Of a DNA stretch of 64,000 nt, positions 1 through 9,705 are shown in pieces. Location of the stretch: contig NZ_LXEV01000018.1 in the NCBI RefSeq assembly GCF_001654965.1, forward strand, positions 1 through 64,000. The letters run 5' to 3'. Each line of letters starts with the position of its first letter. Positions within the stretch are counted from its first letter, which is position 1. The notes beneath the pieces were generated by a model. That model did not search any database. It worked only from the letters and a program-made list of their open reading frames with translations, and had not been told where the DNA came from. The position numbers and the translations under genes were made by a program. This DNA comes from Proteus hauseri ATCC 700826 (GTDB taxonomy: Bacteria > Pseudomonadota > Gammaproteobacteria > Enterobacterales > Enterobacteriaceae).

Positions 1-274
1 AACCAGTGCCTTCGGGGCGGCTATCATATAATTCTTTTGCTGCACCTAAAGTGATTGAAAAACTCAACCCTATTAATAATCCCTCTCTATGTCCGTAATT
101 TTGATGATCTGCATAAGCATTGGCTCCTGCAGCAGTAGCCATAGAAAAAAGGAAATGCTGAGCTTTATCTTTACCTCGCCAATTATCATTAGCAAAATGA
201 AATGATTGGCAGCCGGTTAAAAGCGAGCTTGAAAATAAAATAATTAAATAGGCAGATTTAAGTTTTAGTTTCAT
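1..274 (-). CDS. yfiM: YfiM-family lipoprotein, 3' end outside window
   Basis: Reading from the ATG at 274 gives 91 codons that stay open to the window edge. The N-terminus is a lipoprotein signal peptide with a hydrophobic stretch and the lipobox LLTGC (Cys at about residue 22), so the mature protein should be lipid-anchored. The following segment, with NDNWRGKDKAQHF and later LGAAKELYDSRPEG, matches what I recall of E. coli YfiM. Its position beside pssA agrees with the E. coli order. The function is unknown. The C-terminal part lies beyond position 1. Confidence 0.85.
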   Translation of the reverse strand, partial: MKLKLKSAYLIILFSSSLLTGCQSFHFANDNWRGKDKAQHFLFSMATAAGANAYADHQNYGHREGLLIGLSFSITLGAAKELYDSRPEGTG

Positions 275-350
275 AAAAATGAAATTTTTTTATAGATAAA
301 TAAAGAATAATTAATGAATTTATTAAGTATAGAAGAGGATAATTAAAAAT

Positions 351-376
351 AAAAAAAACCTTACTTAAAAGTAAGG
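351..376 (-). terminator. Rho-independent terminator after pssA
   Basis: On the minus strand an inverted repeat CCTTACT/AGTAAGG (359-376, 4-base loop) is followed at once by eight T residues and more T-rich sequence. It begins 29 bases past the pssA stop codon and separates pssA from yfiM. Confidence 0.85.
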
Positions 377-405
377 TCTAAGATAAAGTCTGTTAGATGA
401 TAAAA

Positions 406-1764
406 TTAAAGAATGCGGCTAATTAATCTGTCTACACGAATACGACGTAAGCGCTTAATCAATTTTTTTATTTTAATTGGATAAAGTTTAATACTTTCTA
501 GATCTTGATAATGTTTCACAATAACCGTGTGTTCACGAATACAGGCTAATTCCTTATGGCGTTGTTCATGTAATTCATGGTTTGGATCATGAATTAATAC
601 GGCATTCTCTAAATCTAATCCCCATGCACGAGGGTTAAGATTATTGCCAGTAATTAATTGCCATGTATCATCAACCCACATACCTTTTAAGTGATAGGTA
701 TTATCGCTATCCTTCCAAAGGCGAACGGTTAATTGGTTGTTATCTACAAATCGTTGAAAACGAGAAGTAAATTTACGTAGATTCATTTCATAAAGATAAG
801 GTAATGCACCAATAATTTTAAATGGTTCTTCTGGCGGAATATAAAAATCATTTGCTGTTTTATCACCAATAATAATTTCTACTTGTTTGCCATTTCTTAA
901 TAAATGACTAATTTGACGAACAAGAATTGCGGGTAAATTAAAATAAGGAGTACAAATAACTAATTTTTCTTCTGTGATCGCCATAAGGTGGGAAATAGTC
1001 TTATTAAGAAGATTCTTTTTACCTAACCCCATCAAAGGTGTGACCGCTAATTCATTGTTAGAAGCATTGCCTTTAATATCGTAACCATCACGTATGCGCA
1101 GATTAAATCGAAATTGTCGTATATGATTTTTGATCTCTGCACAGCGGACTCTATCTTTAATATCGAGTCGTTGGATAGCATCAGATTGTAATAAATCCGT
1201 AATAACAAATTGCTTCATTGTTGCTGCAAGTTCAGCATTATGAATAATGTGATACCGGTCATAACGATATTTATCGAGTTTATGCAAGTAGACATTATTG
1301 ATACTTGCACCACTATAAATAACTGTATCGTCGAAAATAAAGCCTTTTAGGTGTAATACACCTAATGCTTCTCGTGTATTCACCGGAATACCATAAATAG
1401 GAACTTCTACGCCAGGGTGTTGTTGTGCGACCTGGTAGTACCAATCTGCGTTGGTGGCATCTGAAGCGACACCAATACGTCCACGTTGTGCTCGATGCCA
1501 ATCAACAATAACAGTAATGGATAATTCAGGTCGTTGTTGTTTGGCAGCATAAAGCGCAGCAAGGATCTCTTCGCCTGCTTCATCATGTTCTAAATAAAGA
1601 GCAGTAATAAAGATTTCTTTCTCTGCTTGAGCAATATATTTCAATAAGGTGCTGCGAAACGCGGACGTCTGATAAAGCGTTTCAACATCAGCAACTGACT
1701 GAGCTAATTTAGGCAGTTGTGCAAGGTGTTGTTGATGCTTTGCAAGTTTTAATTTAGACAACAT
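406..1764 (-). CDS. pssA: CDP-diacylglycerol-serine O-phosphatidyltransferase
   Basis: Phosphatidylserine synthase makes phosphatidylserine from CDP-diacylglycerol and serine, the committed step to phosphatidylethanolamine. It belongs to the phospholipase D superfamily and acts at the inner membrane surface. Two HxK motifs are visible: HLK at residues 138-140 within GVLHLKGFIFDD, and HLK at about 357 within YHLKGMWVDD, each followed by the Asn-containing part of the HKD signature (SGASINN and TGNNLNP). The length of 452 residues is close to E. coli PssA (451). A GTG lies directly before the chosen ATG, but the homologous start is MLSK, so 1764 is preferred. The basic C-terminus (KKLIKRLRRIRVDR) probably helps membrane binding. 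It is followed by its own terminator. Confidence 0.97.
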   Translation of the reverse strand: MLSKLKLAKHQQHLAQLPKLAQSVADVETLYQTSAFRSTLLKYIAQAEKEIFITALYLEHDEAGEEILAALYAAKQQRPELSITVIVDWHRAQRGRIGVASDATNADWYYQVAQQHPGVEVPIYGIPVNTREALGVLHLKGFIFDDTVIYSGASINNVYLHKLDKYRYDRYHIIHNAELAATMKQFVITDLLQSDAIQRLDIKDRVRCAEIKNHIRQFRFNLRIRDGYDIKGNASNNELAVTPLMGLGKKNLLNKTISHLMAITEEKLVICTPYFNLPAILVRQISHLLRNGKQVEIIIGDKTANDFYIPPEEPFKIIGALPYLYEMNLRKFTSRFQRFVDNNQLTVRLWKDSDNTYHLKGMWVDDTWQLITGNNLNPRAWGLDLENAVLIHDPNHELHEQRHKELACIREHTVIVKHYQDLESIKLYPIKIKKLIKRLRRIRVDRLISRIL

Positions 1765-1952
1765 CACAGTGCTTATTTCTCTTGTTTATGATGGCAGATG
1801 GAGCCACCGTCCGTAATTAAATTTTCTTAAACCGATCTGTCGATCATAACATTAGTTATATGGTATGTACGCATAAAATCATCATATCTTGCTAATTTCT
1901 CAAAGGATACGTGAACTATCACACACGGAAACTTTAGTCGATGATAATAACA

Positions 1953-4613
1953 TTAGGTCGCTTTTAATGGTTCAAGAAGCAAGTCAAGATTAACAATTCC
2001 TTCATCGAATTGTACCTCAACAGAAAAGCCTAGTTTTTTGGCTAAACTGATCATATTTCGATTTTCAGGCATAGTAATTGCTGTTAAACGTTTAATACCA
2101 TGTGTTCTAGTATAGTTGATAAGTTTCAGCATAAGCTGATGACCAAGTGTATTTCCTTTTAAATCGGAACGAACCAATATGGCAAATTCAGCTTGTTGAT
2201 TATCAGGATCAGCCATTGCTCGAGCAACGCCGATGATTTCTGGTTGACTATCAGAATGTCGTATTGCCACAAAAGCCATTTCTCGGTCGTAATCAATTTG
2301 CGTCATATTTGCTAGATCGTCATGAGTAAATTCACTTATTTCACTAAAGTAACGATAATAAAGATCTTCTTTTGTGACTTGGTTGATGAAAATTTTTAAT
2401 AAAGGCTCATCCTCAGGCAAGATTGGGCGAATAAAACAAGGATTGTTATCCCTTAATAAAAAAGTTTCTTCGAGTTCATTAGGATAAGGGCGAATAGATA
2501 AACGTTGATGAGGATCGCCGCTCAATGGTGCTAACTCCATTGCAACATCTAATAAGGTAAAATCATTACCAGAAACTAATAATGGATGAATATCTAGCCG
2601 AATTATTTGAGGGCAGTCTAATAATAGATGTGAAACTTGAACTAAAAAGTGGCTTAAACTCAAAATATTTAATGGCTGCAAAGCGCTTCTTGGTTGTATT
2701 TTTCCACTCTTAATCGCATTAATCACTAAATATCGCGCAAGTGCCATATTCAGTGGTGGTAATGCGACAGCGGCCTTGGTTTCAATTTGCCATTCAACAC
2801 CACCTTCGCCCAATAAAATAAGAGGGCCGAAGATAGGGTCTTGTTCGATAGCTACTCGTAACTCTTGAGAGCCTGCACGATTAGCCATGCTTTGTACTAA
2901 TAAGCCTTGAATTTGAGCTTGAGGATAATGTTCACTTACTCGCTCAATAATCGCATGAGCTGCGGATTCGACTTCTATTTTATCCCTTAAATAAAGCATG
3001 ACCCCTTGGACTTCTGATTTATGAGGAATGTCAGATGAGCGTAGCTTCAATGCAACGGGATAACCGATTTTTTCGGCAATACTAACAGCTTCTTGTGCAT
3101 TATGGGCAATCCATGTTGGTAATGTATTGAAACCATAGGCTTCCATAATAGGCTGCACTTGGTGTGTATCAAGCCGATATTGTTTTTTTTCTAGAGCTTC
3201 TTCAATACAGCGATGTGCTTGCTGTGTATTCATTTTGACATCTAAAGGTAAAGCTGGCGTTTCTTTGAGTTGTTTCTGATTTCGGCGATATTCCACCATA
3301 TGCATAAATGCAGTTACGGCACCTTCTGGCGTACGATAAGTCGGAATACCAGCGTCACTAAACAATTTACGTGATTGCTGAGAAGAATATTCTCCCCCCC
3401 AGTTAGTAAAAATAGTTAACCATTTTCTTCTAGGATGTTTTGCAATTGTTTCGATAACCTTTTGTGCCGTTTCAATACTCGGTGCTATCGCACTAGGAGT
3501 ATGAATTAGCAGTAATGCATCATGATCATGACTATCTAACAAGCAGTTAAGGGCGGCGATATAGCAGCCTACTGTTGTATCATCACCCAAATTAAGTGGG
3601 TTACGAATAGTATTTTTTTCTAGCACCACTTTTTGTAGTTGCTGTTGCGTTTCTTCAGATAGTTGTGCCAGTTTACCCGATTGTAAAAATAGCTCATCAA
3701 CCGCCATTGCCGCAGGTGCTGAGCCATTACTCATAATCATTAATCTTTCGCCTTTTAAAGGCGTCATATAACTAAGCGTTTCGACAGCAGAAAACATTTC
3801 ATGGGTATCTTGTACTCGCAGTAATCCCGCACGTTGAAAAGCCGCGTCATAAGCAACATCATAACTTGGTGTATCGCCTAATAAGAGCTGCGCTCTTTGG
3901 GTTCGCCCGCTTTTTATCACCAAAATAGGTTTATTGCGAGAAGCACTACGGGATGCCGACATAAAGCGTCTCGCGTCATGAATATGTTCTAAATGTAATA
4001 ATATGGCGCTTGTTTTACTGTCTCTAGCTAAAAAATCAAGTAGATCATCCACTTGAATATCTTGGTTATCACCTAATGCGATAAAATAAGAAAATCCAAT
4101 ATTACGATAATAGGCCCAATCTAAAATCGTGTTGGCAACGGCTGCTGATTGTGAAATAAAAGCCAACTTCCCTTTTTTCACCGGAAGAGGGGAGAAACTG
4201 GCATTTAAACCTTGCCACGGTGCCAATAATCCTAAGCTATTAGGACCAAGCAAACGAATATGATATTGCTGACAAATCAGCTTCATTGGTTGAAATTGTT
4301 CAGGTTGTGCTGAAAGAACAATGACTGCTTTACAGCCAGACTGACCAAGTTGTTCAAGTAATTCAAGGTTTCGATGATGATGAGTACAAATAATCGCTAA
4401 ATCAGGAATTTGGGGTAATTTATCGATAGATGGATAAGTGAAAACACCAGAAACTGAGCCTCGAGAAGGATTAACCGGAAACACAGGGCCATTAAATCCA
4501 CCACTCAGCAGGTTTTTCATCATGGTTGTACCTGCGCGGCCTATTTTATCGGAGGCACCAATAACAGCGATTGATTTTGGGCGTAATAGTGCTTCAAGAC
4601 CTCTTTGGCTCAT
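1953..4613 (-). CDS. pat: Protein lysine acetyltransferase Pat (YfiQ/PatZ)
   Basis: Acetyl-CoA-dependent lysine acetyltransferase, known in enterics for acetylating acetyl-CoA synthetase and other proteins. The first roughly 700 residues resemble ADP-forming acyl-CoA synthetases: a CoA-binding Rossmann part near the N-terminus (SIAVIGASDKIGRAG), a ligase-CoA region and an ATP-grasp region (GYPVALKLRSSDIPHKSEVQGV). The last 160 or so residues form a GNAT domain (FVAIRHSDSQPEIIGVARAM, then RSDLKGNTLGHQLM). The ATG at 4613 has AGGAG six bases upstream and gives 886 residues, the E. coli length. A longer reading from an upstream TTG is less likely. It lies 28 bases after tapT, so cotranscription is likely. 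Confidence 0.95.
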   Translation of the reverse strand: MSQRGLEALLRPKSIAVIGASDKIGRAGTTMMKNLLSGGFNGPVFPVNPSRGSVSGVFTYPSIDKLPQIPDLAIICTHHHRNLELLEQLGQSGCKAVIVLSAQPEQFQPMKLICQQYHIRLLGPNSLGLLAPWQGLNASFSPLPVKKGKLAFISQSAAVANTILDWAYYRNIGFSYFIALGDNQDIQVDDLLDFLARDSKTSAILLHLEHIHDARRFMSASRSASRNKPILVIKSGRTQRAQLLLGDTPSYDVAYDAAFQRAGLLRVQDTHEMFSAVETLSYMTPLKGERLMIMSNGSAPAAMAVDELFLQSGKLAQLSEETQQQLQKVVLEKNTIRNPLNLGDDTTVGCYIAALNCLLDSHDHDALLLIHTPSAIAPSIETAQKVIETIAKHPRRKWLTIFTNWGGEYSSQQSRKLFSDAGIPTYRTPEGAVTAFMHMVEYRRNQKQLKETPALPLDVKMNTQQAHRCIEEALEKKQYRLDTHQVQPIMEAYGFNTLPTWIAHNAQEAVSIAEKIGYPVALKLRSSDIPHKSEVQGVMLYLRDKIEVESAAHAIIERVSEHYPQAQIQGLLVQSMANRAGSQELRVAIEQDPIFGPLILLGEGGVEWQIETKAAVALPPLNMALARYLVINAIKSGKIQPRSALQPLNILSLSHFLVQVSHLLLDCPQIIRLDIHPLLVSGNDFTLLDVAMELAPLSGDPHQRLSIRPYPNELEETFLLRDNNPCFIRPILPEDEPLLKIFINQVTKEDLYYRYFSEISEFTHDDLANMTQIDYDREMAFVAIRHSDSQPEIIGVARAMADPDNQQAEFAILVRSDLKGNTLGHQLMLKLINYTRTHGIKRLTAITMPENRNMISLAKKLGFSVEVQFDEGIVNLDLLLEPLKAT

Positions 4614-4641
4614 ATCAACTCCTGAACGTTGCAATAATCAT

Positions 4642-5343
4642 TTATTCAATGTAGCTGATTTGTTCTTCTTTTGCTGGGTGTCTGTCTGGTTTTCCACGTA
4701 AATATTGTTGACGAAAGTAGGCAAAATGAGAAAACAGCTGTTGTGCAGCTTGGTTGTCATTCATACTTTCTAAAATAGAGGCGGCAACTTCAGCGGTACA
4801 GTGTTGATCTTCTCTTGCCGCTTGGCGAAGAACATACTCACTTTTTGTTGCTTCATTAATAGAAAATAACGGTAATGAATCAAGGTAAGGGCTTTTGCGA
4901 AACATTTTTCGTGCTTCTGCCCATGTGCCATCCAGCATGATAAAAAGTGGTGGTTTGCTATTTTCTGGTACTTGGTTATAAACCATACGATCACTAGGTG
5001 CATAACTTTCGGGAAAAACAACGTAAGCTTGGCGTAATGGATCGTTAATTGCATCTAACAACGCTTTTTCAGGATTAGTGCGTGACCATAAAAAAGCCTG
5101 AGTGTCTGGTAATACATCGGCAATTAATTTACCTGTATTACTGGGTTTCATTACCTCAGTATCATACATCATTAAACAAAAACGGCTTCTGGCTGTTTGA
5201 GCGACAATGGTTTCACATAAACACAGTTTTTCTGGTAATAAACAAAAGGAGCAACGTATTACACGAAAGCCTCTCGCTTTAAAAGGGCGAGTTGAAATAG
5301 ATAATCGATATTGACGAAGTCGAGACACTGCATTGTCACGCAT
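4642..5343 (-). CDS. tapT: tRNA-uridine aminocarboxypropyltransferase (DTW domain)
   Basis: E. coli YfiP/TapT installs the acp3 group on uridine 47 of tRNAs, using S-adenosylmethionine. The protein of 233 residues carries the N-terminal cysteine cluster CSFCLLPEKLCLC and the DTW-family signature in MLDGTWAEARKMFRKSPYL. The N-terminus MRDNAVSRLRQYR aligns with the E. coli start. It is the first gene of a probable tapT-pat unit. In E. coli trxC lies directly upstream; here that place is empty. Confidence 0.93.
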   Translation of the reverse strand: MRDNAVSRLRQYRLSISTRPFKARGFRVIRCSFCLLPEKLCLCETIVAQTARSRFCLMMYDTEVMKPSNTGKLIADVLPDTQAFLWSRTNPEKALLDAINDPLRQAYVVFPESYAPSDRMVYNQVPENSKPPLFIMLDGTWAEARKMFRKSPYLDSLPLFSINEATKSEYVLRQAAREDQHCTAEVAASILESMNDNQAAQQLFSHFAYFRQQYLRGKPDRHPAKEEQISYIE

Positions 5344-5694
5344 AACAGAGAGACCAAAATCGTAAAAAAGAAGCGAATGTTATCACGATAGAAAGAAACA
5401 GACCACGGAGTGTCTTTTTATAAACAAATTATTAGTGAAAAAGCATTAAATTGAAGATAAACCTGATGAGAAGAAAGTCAGAAAATTTTATTTTCAGCAA
5501 GGTTTAATTTGCTATGCCCTATTTTTATAGCTTGTTTTTTATAAGAAAATTAGCATTTATCGCTTACCGATAAAAATGATGAAATTGATTATTGTTTGAT
5601 TATGATTAGTTTATCTATTCCTGTGCGTGATTCTCTCGGTGACAGTTGCTAAACTATCAGGTAATCTGCGCCCCTATTGCAGTTGGAGAGACAA
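5344..5694. other. Divergent intergenic region tapT/yfiF
   Basis: About 350 AT-rich bases between the divergent tapT and yfiF genes. It must hold both promoters, but none can be placed with confidence. No thioredoxin reading frame or CxxC-coding remnant of trxC was recognised on either strand. Confidence 0.6.
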
Positions 5695-6858
5695 ATGAAC
5701 GATTCCTATCAAGGTAAAAACGGCAAAGTAAAAGTGATGTACGTCCGTAGTGAAGACGATGCCGATAATAAACCTAAAAAACCATCCCGCCGTCCTGAAA
5801 ATGGTCGTGGTGATAGCCGTGATACCAAACGCGGTGATAACCGTGACGATAAAAATCGTGATAATAGACGTGGTGATAACCGCGACGATAAAAATCGCGA
5901 TAACAGACGTGGTGATAACCAATTTTCTCGTCGTGATGACCGTGGTGCAGGTAAGCCTTCAGGGCGTGGCACATCACGTAATGAGACCAAACCCGCTCGT
6001 GATGATGAAGGTGGTCGCTTTTCACCTTGGAAAACAGTTTCTCGCCCTGCTGGTGAAGAGGCAATTAAAGAGCACGATGGTATTACCGGTAAGAGCCAAA
6101 TTGATCCTGAACAGTTGCGTCGCCAGCGTTTAGAAGAAACCCGTATTTATGGGGAAAATGCTTGTCAGGCTATGTTTAAAAACCGTCCTGATGCAATAGT
6201 TCGTGCATGGTTCTTACAAGATGTAACACCACGTTTTCGTGACGCATTAAAATGGATGGCGGCCAACCGTAAAGCCTACCACGTTGTTGAAGAAGAAGAG
6301 ATGGTAAAAGCCGCTCGCACAGACCATCACGGTGGTGTCTGCTTCCTTATCAAAAAACGTGCAGGCCATGATGCCCAAACATATTTGAATGATGCACCTG
6401 AAAAAGATTGTGTATTAGCACTTGAAGATGTGGGTAACCCACATAATGTTGGTGCAATTATGCGTAGTTGTGCACACTTTGGTATTAAAGGCGTGATTTC
6501 TCCTGATTCAGCAGTATTAGAGTCTGGTGCCGCTGTACGTACTGCTGAAGGTGGTGCGGAATATATTCAAGGTATTGATGCGGATAACTTTACTCAAACT
6601 TTAGACCAATTCAGAAAAGCAGGTTATACGTTAGTAACAACTTCTAGCCATAAAGGCAGTGTGCCATTAGCTAAAGCTCAGTTACCTGCAAAAATGGTAT
6701 TGATTTTAGGCCAAGAGAAAGATGGTTTAAGCGAAAGTACTTTAAATCAAGGTGATATGAGTATTTATATCGGTGGCACAGGACATGTTGAAAGTCTGAA
6801 TGTTTCTGTGGCTTCAGGTGTATTACTTGCAGAATGGTGGCGTCAACACCAGAATTAA
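5695..6858 (+). CDS. yfiF: SpoU-family RNA 2'-O-methyltransferase homologue YfiF
   Basis: SPOUT-class (TrmH/SpoU) RNA methyltransferase; the substrate of YfiF is not established. The three SpoU motifs are present in the C-terminal half: [28 protein letters not shown] and [16 protein letters not shown], preceded by a SpoU substrate-binding-type domain ([12 protein letters not shown]). The start is the ATG at 5695, with GGAGAG seven bases upstream; an upstream in-frame TTG at 5677 has no better support. It gives 387 residues, longer than E. coli YfiF because of an Arg/Asp/Asn-rich N-terminal tail of about 100 residues that contains two 13-residue tandem repeats. The tail is probably disordered and RNA-binding. 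Confidence 0.93.
   Translation: MNDSYQGKNGKVKVMYVRSEDDADNKPKKPSRRPENGRGDSRDTKRGDNRDDKNRDNRRGDNRDDKNRDNRRGDNQFSRRDDRGAGKPSGRGTSRNETKPARDDEGGRFSPWKTVSRPAGEEAIKEHDGITGKSQIDPEQLRRQRLEETRIYGENACQAMFKNRPDAIVRAWFLQDVTPRFRDALKWMAANRKAYHVVEEEEMVKAARTDHHGGVCFLIKKRAGHDAQTYLNDAPEKDCVLALEDVGNPHNVGAIMRSCAHFGIKGVISPDSAVLESGAAVRTAEGGAEYIQGIDADNFTQTLDQFRKAGYTLVTTSSHKGSVPLAKAQLPAKMVLILGQEKDGLSESTLNQGDMSIYIGGTGHVESLNVSVASGVLLAEWWRQHQN
5830..5919 (+). repeat. 39-bp tandem repeat inside yfiF
   Basis: Two complete 39-bp units (5830-5868 and 5869-5907) and a 12-bp third unit encode [13 protein letters not shown] twice and then RGDN. The two full units differ only at four third-codon positions, all synonymous. The unit length is a multiple of three, so copy-number change would keep the frame. 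Confidence 0.9.
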
Positions 6859-6884
6859 TTGCAACTTATTGTTTAAGTTATGAT

Positions 6885-6912
6885 AAAAAACCCCGTTTAA
6901 AACGGGGTTTTT
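6885..6912. terminator. Bidirectional terminator between yfiF and emrB
   Basis: CCCCGTT/AACGGGG hairpin with a 3-base loop, flanked by A5 on the left and T5 on the right. It can therefore stop transcription of yfiF from the left and of emrB from the right. The genes converge here. Confidence 0.88.
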
Positions 6913-6953
6913 GTTATCTGTAATCGAATATTTTTACGATGTATTAAGAAAAA

Positions 6954-8471
6954 TTATTTTCCTGGTGAGAAGGGCGGTCTGGCAAACCAAACAACCACCA
7001 TCATGATAAGGAAGATACCCGCGGCTAACCAAAAAATCTCATTAGCTGAAAGAATAAGTCCTTGTTCTGTGATGGTTTTAGCAAGGTATGCTGAGGTTTG
7101 TTCATTAGAAAGACCTAACTCACTCATTTGCTGATAAACCATTTGTGAATCTGGATCAAAAGGATTGATTTTTTCCACAAAAGTTTCGTGGTGTAGTGAT
7201 TCTCTTTGCGTCCAAATAGTGGTCGTTAATGAAGCACCTATCGCACCCGCTAGTGTTCTTAAAAAATTCGATAAACTGGATGCCGAAGCCATTTTCTCTG
7301 GCGGCAATCCTGATAATGTCATGGTGGTCAATGGCATAAAGAAACAAGCAACCGCTAAGCCTTGCCAAAACTGAGGCCAGGCTACAGTTGCAAAATCCAT
7401 TCCTGGCTCGAAAGTGTAAGCTCGCCAGTAAAAACAAACTGCAAACATCACAAAGCTAAAGCTAATGATATAGCGTAGGTCAACTTTGCCACCAAATTTA
7501 CCAATCAGAGGTGTGATAATTAAAGGTAACAAACCTACTGATGCCGAAGCCAGTCCTGCCCAAGTTGCGGTATAACCAAAAACTTCTTGTAAGAGTAGCG
7601 GAAGTAGAACGATAGTCCCAAAGTAAATCATATACGCGAGACTTAGCGTGACACACCCAATGGTAAAGTTACGACTTTTAAATAAAGAGAGGTCGATAAC
7701 AGGGTGGTCATCAGTGAGTTCCCAAACAATTAAGAAGCTTAATGCCACGACAGCAACAATAGTGAGTATGATAATTTCAGTTGAATTAAACCAATCTAGC
7801 TCTTTGCCCTGATCAAGCATTATCTGTAGCGCACCAATACCCACAACTAATAATACTAAGCCAATAGTATCAATGGGTTTGATTTCTGTTTTTGTTTCTC
7901 GCCCTTTTAATGTGTTTGAAATACACATAATGATCAACACACCAAACGGAACGTTAATAAAGAAAATCCATCCCCAATGATAGTTATCACTAATATATCC
8001 ACCCAAAATTGGGCCTAAAATAGGGGCGACAACGATAGTCACTGACCATAAAGCCAATGCCATATTACGTTTTGCTGGTGGATAGTTATTTAATAATAAA
8101 CTTTGTGATAATGGGATAAGTGGGCCTGCAACCAATCCTTGAAGAACACGAAAGAAAATAAGCATTTCCAAACTTTGTGAAATACCACAAAGCCAGGATG
8201 TTAATGCAAAAAGCGCCGTTGACCACATAAATAGTCGAACTTCGCCTATACGTTTTGCAAGCCATCCAGTAATTGGAATAGAAATTGCGTTAGCAACACC
8301 AAATGAGGTAATGACCCAAGTGCCTTGAGAGTTTGAGGCACCAAGGTTTCCTGCGATAGTTGGTATCGCTACGTTAGCGATAGTAGAATCAAGAACTTGC
8401 ATAAAGGTTGCCAACGCTAATGCGATGGTCATTATGGCAAGTTTTCCTCCTTGTAATGGCTGTTTAATCAC
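6954..8471 (-). CDS. emrB: Multidrug efflux MFS transporter EmrB (DHA2 family)
   Basis: Inner-membrane drug:H+ antiporter with 14 predicted transmembrane segments, working with EmrA and an outer-membrane TolC-type channel to export hydrophobic drugs and uncouplers. Visible family motifs are LDSTIANVAIPTI in the first helix (motif D1), GWLAKRIGEVRLF (motif A) and GPILGGYISDNYHW (motif C, antiporter). At 505 residues it is close to E. coli EmrB. The start is a GTG at 8471 with GAGG seven bases upstream. It lies 18 bases after emrA and is the last gene of emrRAB. Confidence 0.96.
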   Translation of the reverse strand: MIKQPLQGGKLAIMTIALALATFMQVLDSTIANVAIPTIAGNLGASNSQGTWVITSFGVANAISIPITGWLAKRIGEVRLFMWSTALFALTSWLCGISQSLEMLIFFRVLQGLVAGPLIPLSQSLLLNNYPPAKRNMALALWSVTIVVAPILGPILGGYISDNYHWGWIFFINVPFGVLIIMCISNTLKGRETKTEIKPIDTIGLVLLVVGIGALQIMLDQGKELDWFNSTEIIILTIVAVVALSFLIVWELTDDHPVIDLSLFKSRNFTIGCVTLSLAYMIYFGTIVLLPLLLQEVFGYTATWAGLASASVGLLPLIITPLIGKFGGKVDLRYIISFSFVMFAVCFYWRAYTFEPGMDFATVAWPQFWQGLAVACFFMPLTTMTLSGLPPEKMASASSLSNFLRTLAGAIGASLTTTIWTQRESLHHETFVEKINPFDPDSQMVYQQMSELGLSNEQTSAYLAKTITEQGLILSANEIFWLAAGIFLIMMVVVWFARPPFSPGK

Positions 8472-8489
8472 CTTTACACCTCGCCTTTA

Positions 8490-9665
8490 TTATCCAGCAT
8501 TTTGTTCAATGATTTCATTGATCAATTTATTTATTGCTGACATATCAATAGTAAGGGCGTCAGTATGATAAGCAGGAGCTTGGCGTTCGCTTTGTGATAG
8601 AACTTTGCCATCAAGGTTAATGGTATCAACGGTTACTTCTGTTGAAAGCCCAATACGCAAAGGTTTATCTGCGATTTCTTTTGTATCAAGAGCGATACGA
8701 ACAGGTAAACGTTGTACAACCTTTATCCAGTTACCGCTGGCATTTTGTGCTGGTAATAAGGAAAATGCGCTGCCTGTTCCCATATCTAGCCCCTGCACTG
8801 TGCCATGATAAATCACTTTTTTACCATAAAAATCAGTGGTGATCTTAGCAGGCTGACCAATACGCATATTGGCAAGTTGTGTTTCTTTAAAGTTGGCATC
8901 AATCCACATTCCTGTTGCTGGAACCACGGCCATTAAAGGTTTTCCAGGAGAAACTTGTGCGCCAACTTGTACACTACGGCGTGAGATATAACCCTCTGTT
9001 GGGCTAAGAATTTTAGTTCTCTCTAATGCTAACCATGCATTGCGTACATCTGTTGCTGCTTGTAAAACAGGAGGTTGCTGAGCTATTGGCGTATTTAAGA
9101 TAATTGCTTGATTCGCATTATATTGTTCTTTAGCAACATCTAAAGCCGCTCTTGCTGTCGATACGGCTTCTCTGGCATGTTGAAGTTCTTCCTTACCAAT
9201 TACATTGCGTTCGCCTAATACTTCACGGCGTCGTAGGTCATTTTGTAATTTTGTGAGTTCGGTTTCACGTAAAACAATATTAGCTTTTAATTGGCGACCA
9301 TTAATTATTTGTTGATGCATTTGACGAACGCTATTTGCTAATGCCGTTTTTGCTTTTTCCAAGGCGAGTTCTTCATCACGAGGATCTAACTGTACGAGTG
9401 GCTCACCTGCTTTTACATAATCGGTGTTATCAACATAAACGGTTACCACTGAACCTGAAATTTGTGGCATAACCATAATTTGATTACCAGTAACATATGC
9501 ATTGTCGGTTGTTTCGTGATGTCTTAATACGGTAAACCAATAAGCTGTATAAGCAGCACCGGCAACAACAAATAAGAAGGTAAGTAGCAATAAAACATTT
9601 CGGCGAGTTCGTTTTTTATTGCGAATGGGGGCCTGAGGGGGGGTATTTTCCTCATTAACACTCAT
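8490..9665 (-). CDS. emrA: Multidrug efflux periplasmic adaptor EmrA
   Basis: Membrane-fusion (HlyD-family) adaptor that links EmrB to the outer-membrane channel. A basic N-terminus (NKKRTRRN) precedes one transmembrane helix at residues 24-45. A biotinyl-lipoyl-like half-motif (VVTVYVDNTDYVKAGEPLVQLD), a long helical hairpin rich in Ala/Glu/Arg, and the second lipoyl half (SRRSVQVGAQVSPGKPLMAVV) follow. Its length of 391 residues is typical. The ATG is preceded by GGAG at good spacing. The 194-base gap to emrR contains a perfect stem-loop. Confidence 0.96.
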   Translation of the reverse strand: MSVNEENTPPQAPIRNKKRTRRNVLLLLTFLFVVAGAAYTAYWFTVLRHHETTDNAYVTGNQIMVMPQISGSVVTVYVDNTDYVKAGEPLVQLDPRDEELALEKAKTALANSVRQMHQQIINGRQLKANIVLRETELTKLQNDLRRREVLGERNVIGKEELQHAREAVSTARAALDVAKEQYNANQAIILNTPIAQQPPVLQAATDVRNAWLALERTKILSPTEGYISRRSVQVGAQVSPGKPLMAVVPATGMWIDANFKETQLANMRIGQPAKITTDFYGKKVIYHGTVQGLDMGTGSAFSLLPAQNASGNWIKVVQRLPVRIALDTKEIADKPLRIGLSTEVTVDTINLDGKVLSQSERQAPAYHTDALTIDMSAINKLINEIIEQNAG

Positions 9666-9705
9666 TTAGAAGATCTCCATAGAAACCAGAAAAACATCAT
9701 CAGAT

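Noticed and set aside
4438..4701. 87-codon plus-strand frame over the pat start
   Set aside because: It lies opposite the conserved CoA-binding region of pat and the tapT end; no ribosome binding site or homology.
5399..5420. Short inverted repeat GAC...GTC near CACGGAGTGTC
   Set aside because: The stem is only four bases with no T-tract in a sensible direction.
5674..6133. Overlapping frames in yfiF with Val/Ile- or Arg-rich repeats
   Set aside because: They are shadow translations of the 39-bp repeat; only the plus frame with SpoU motifs is coding.
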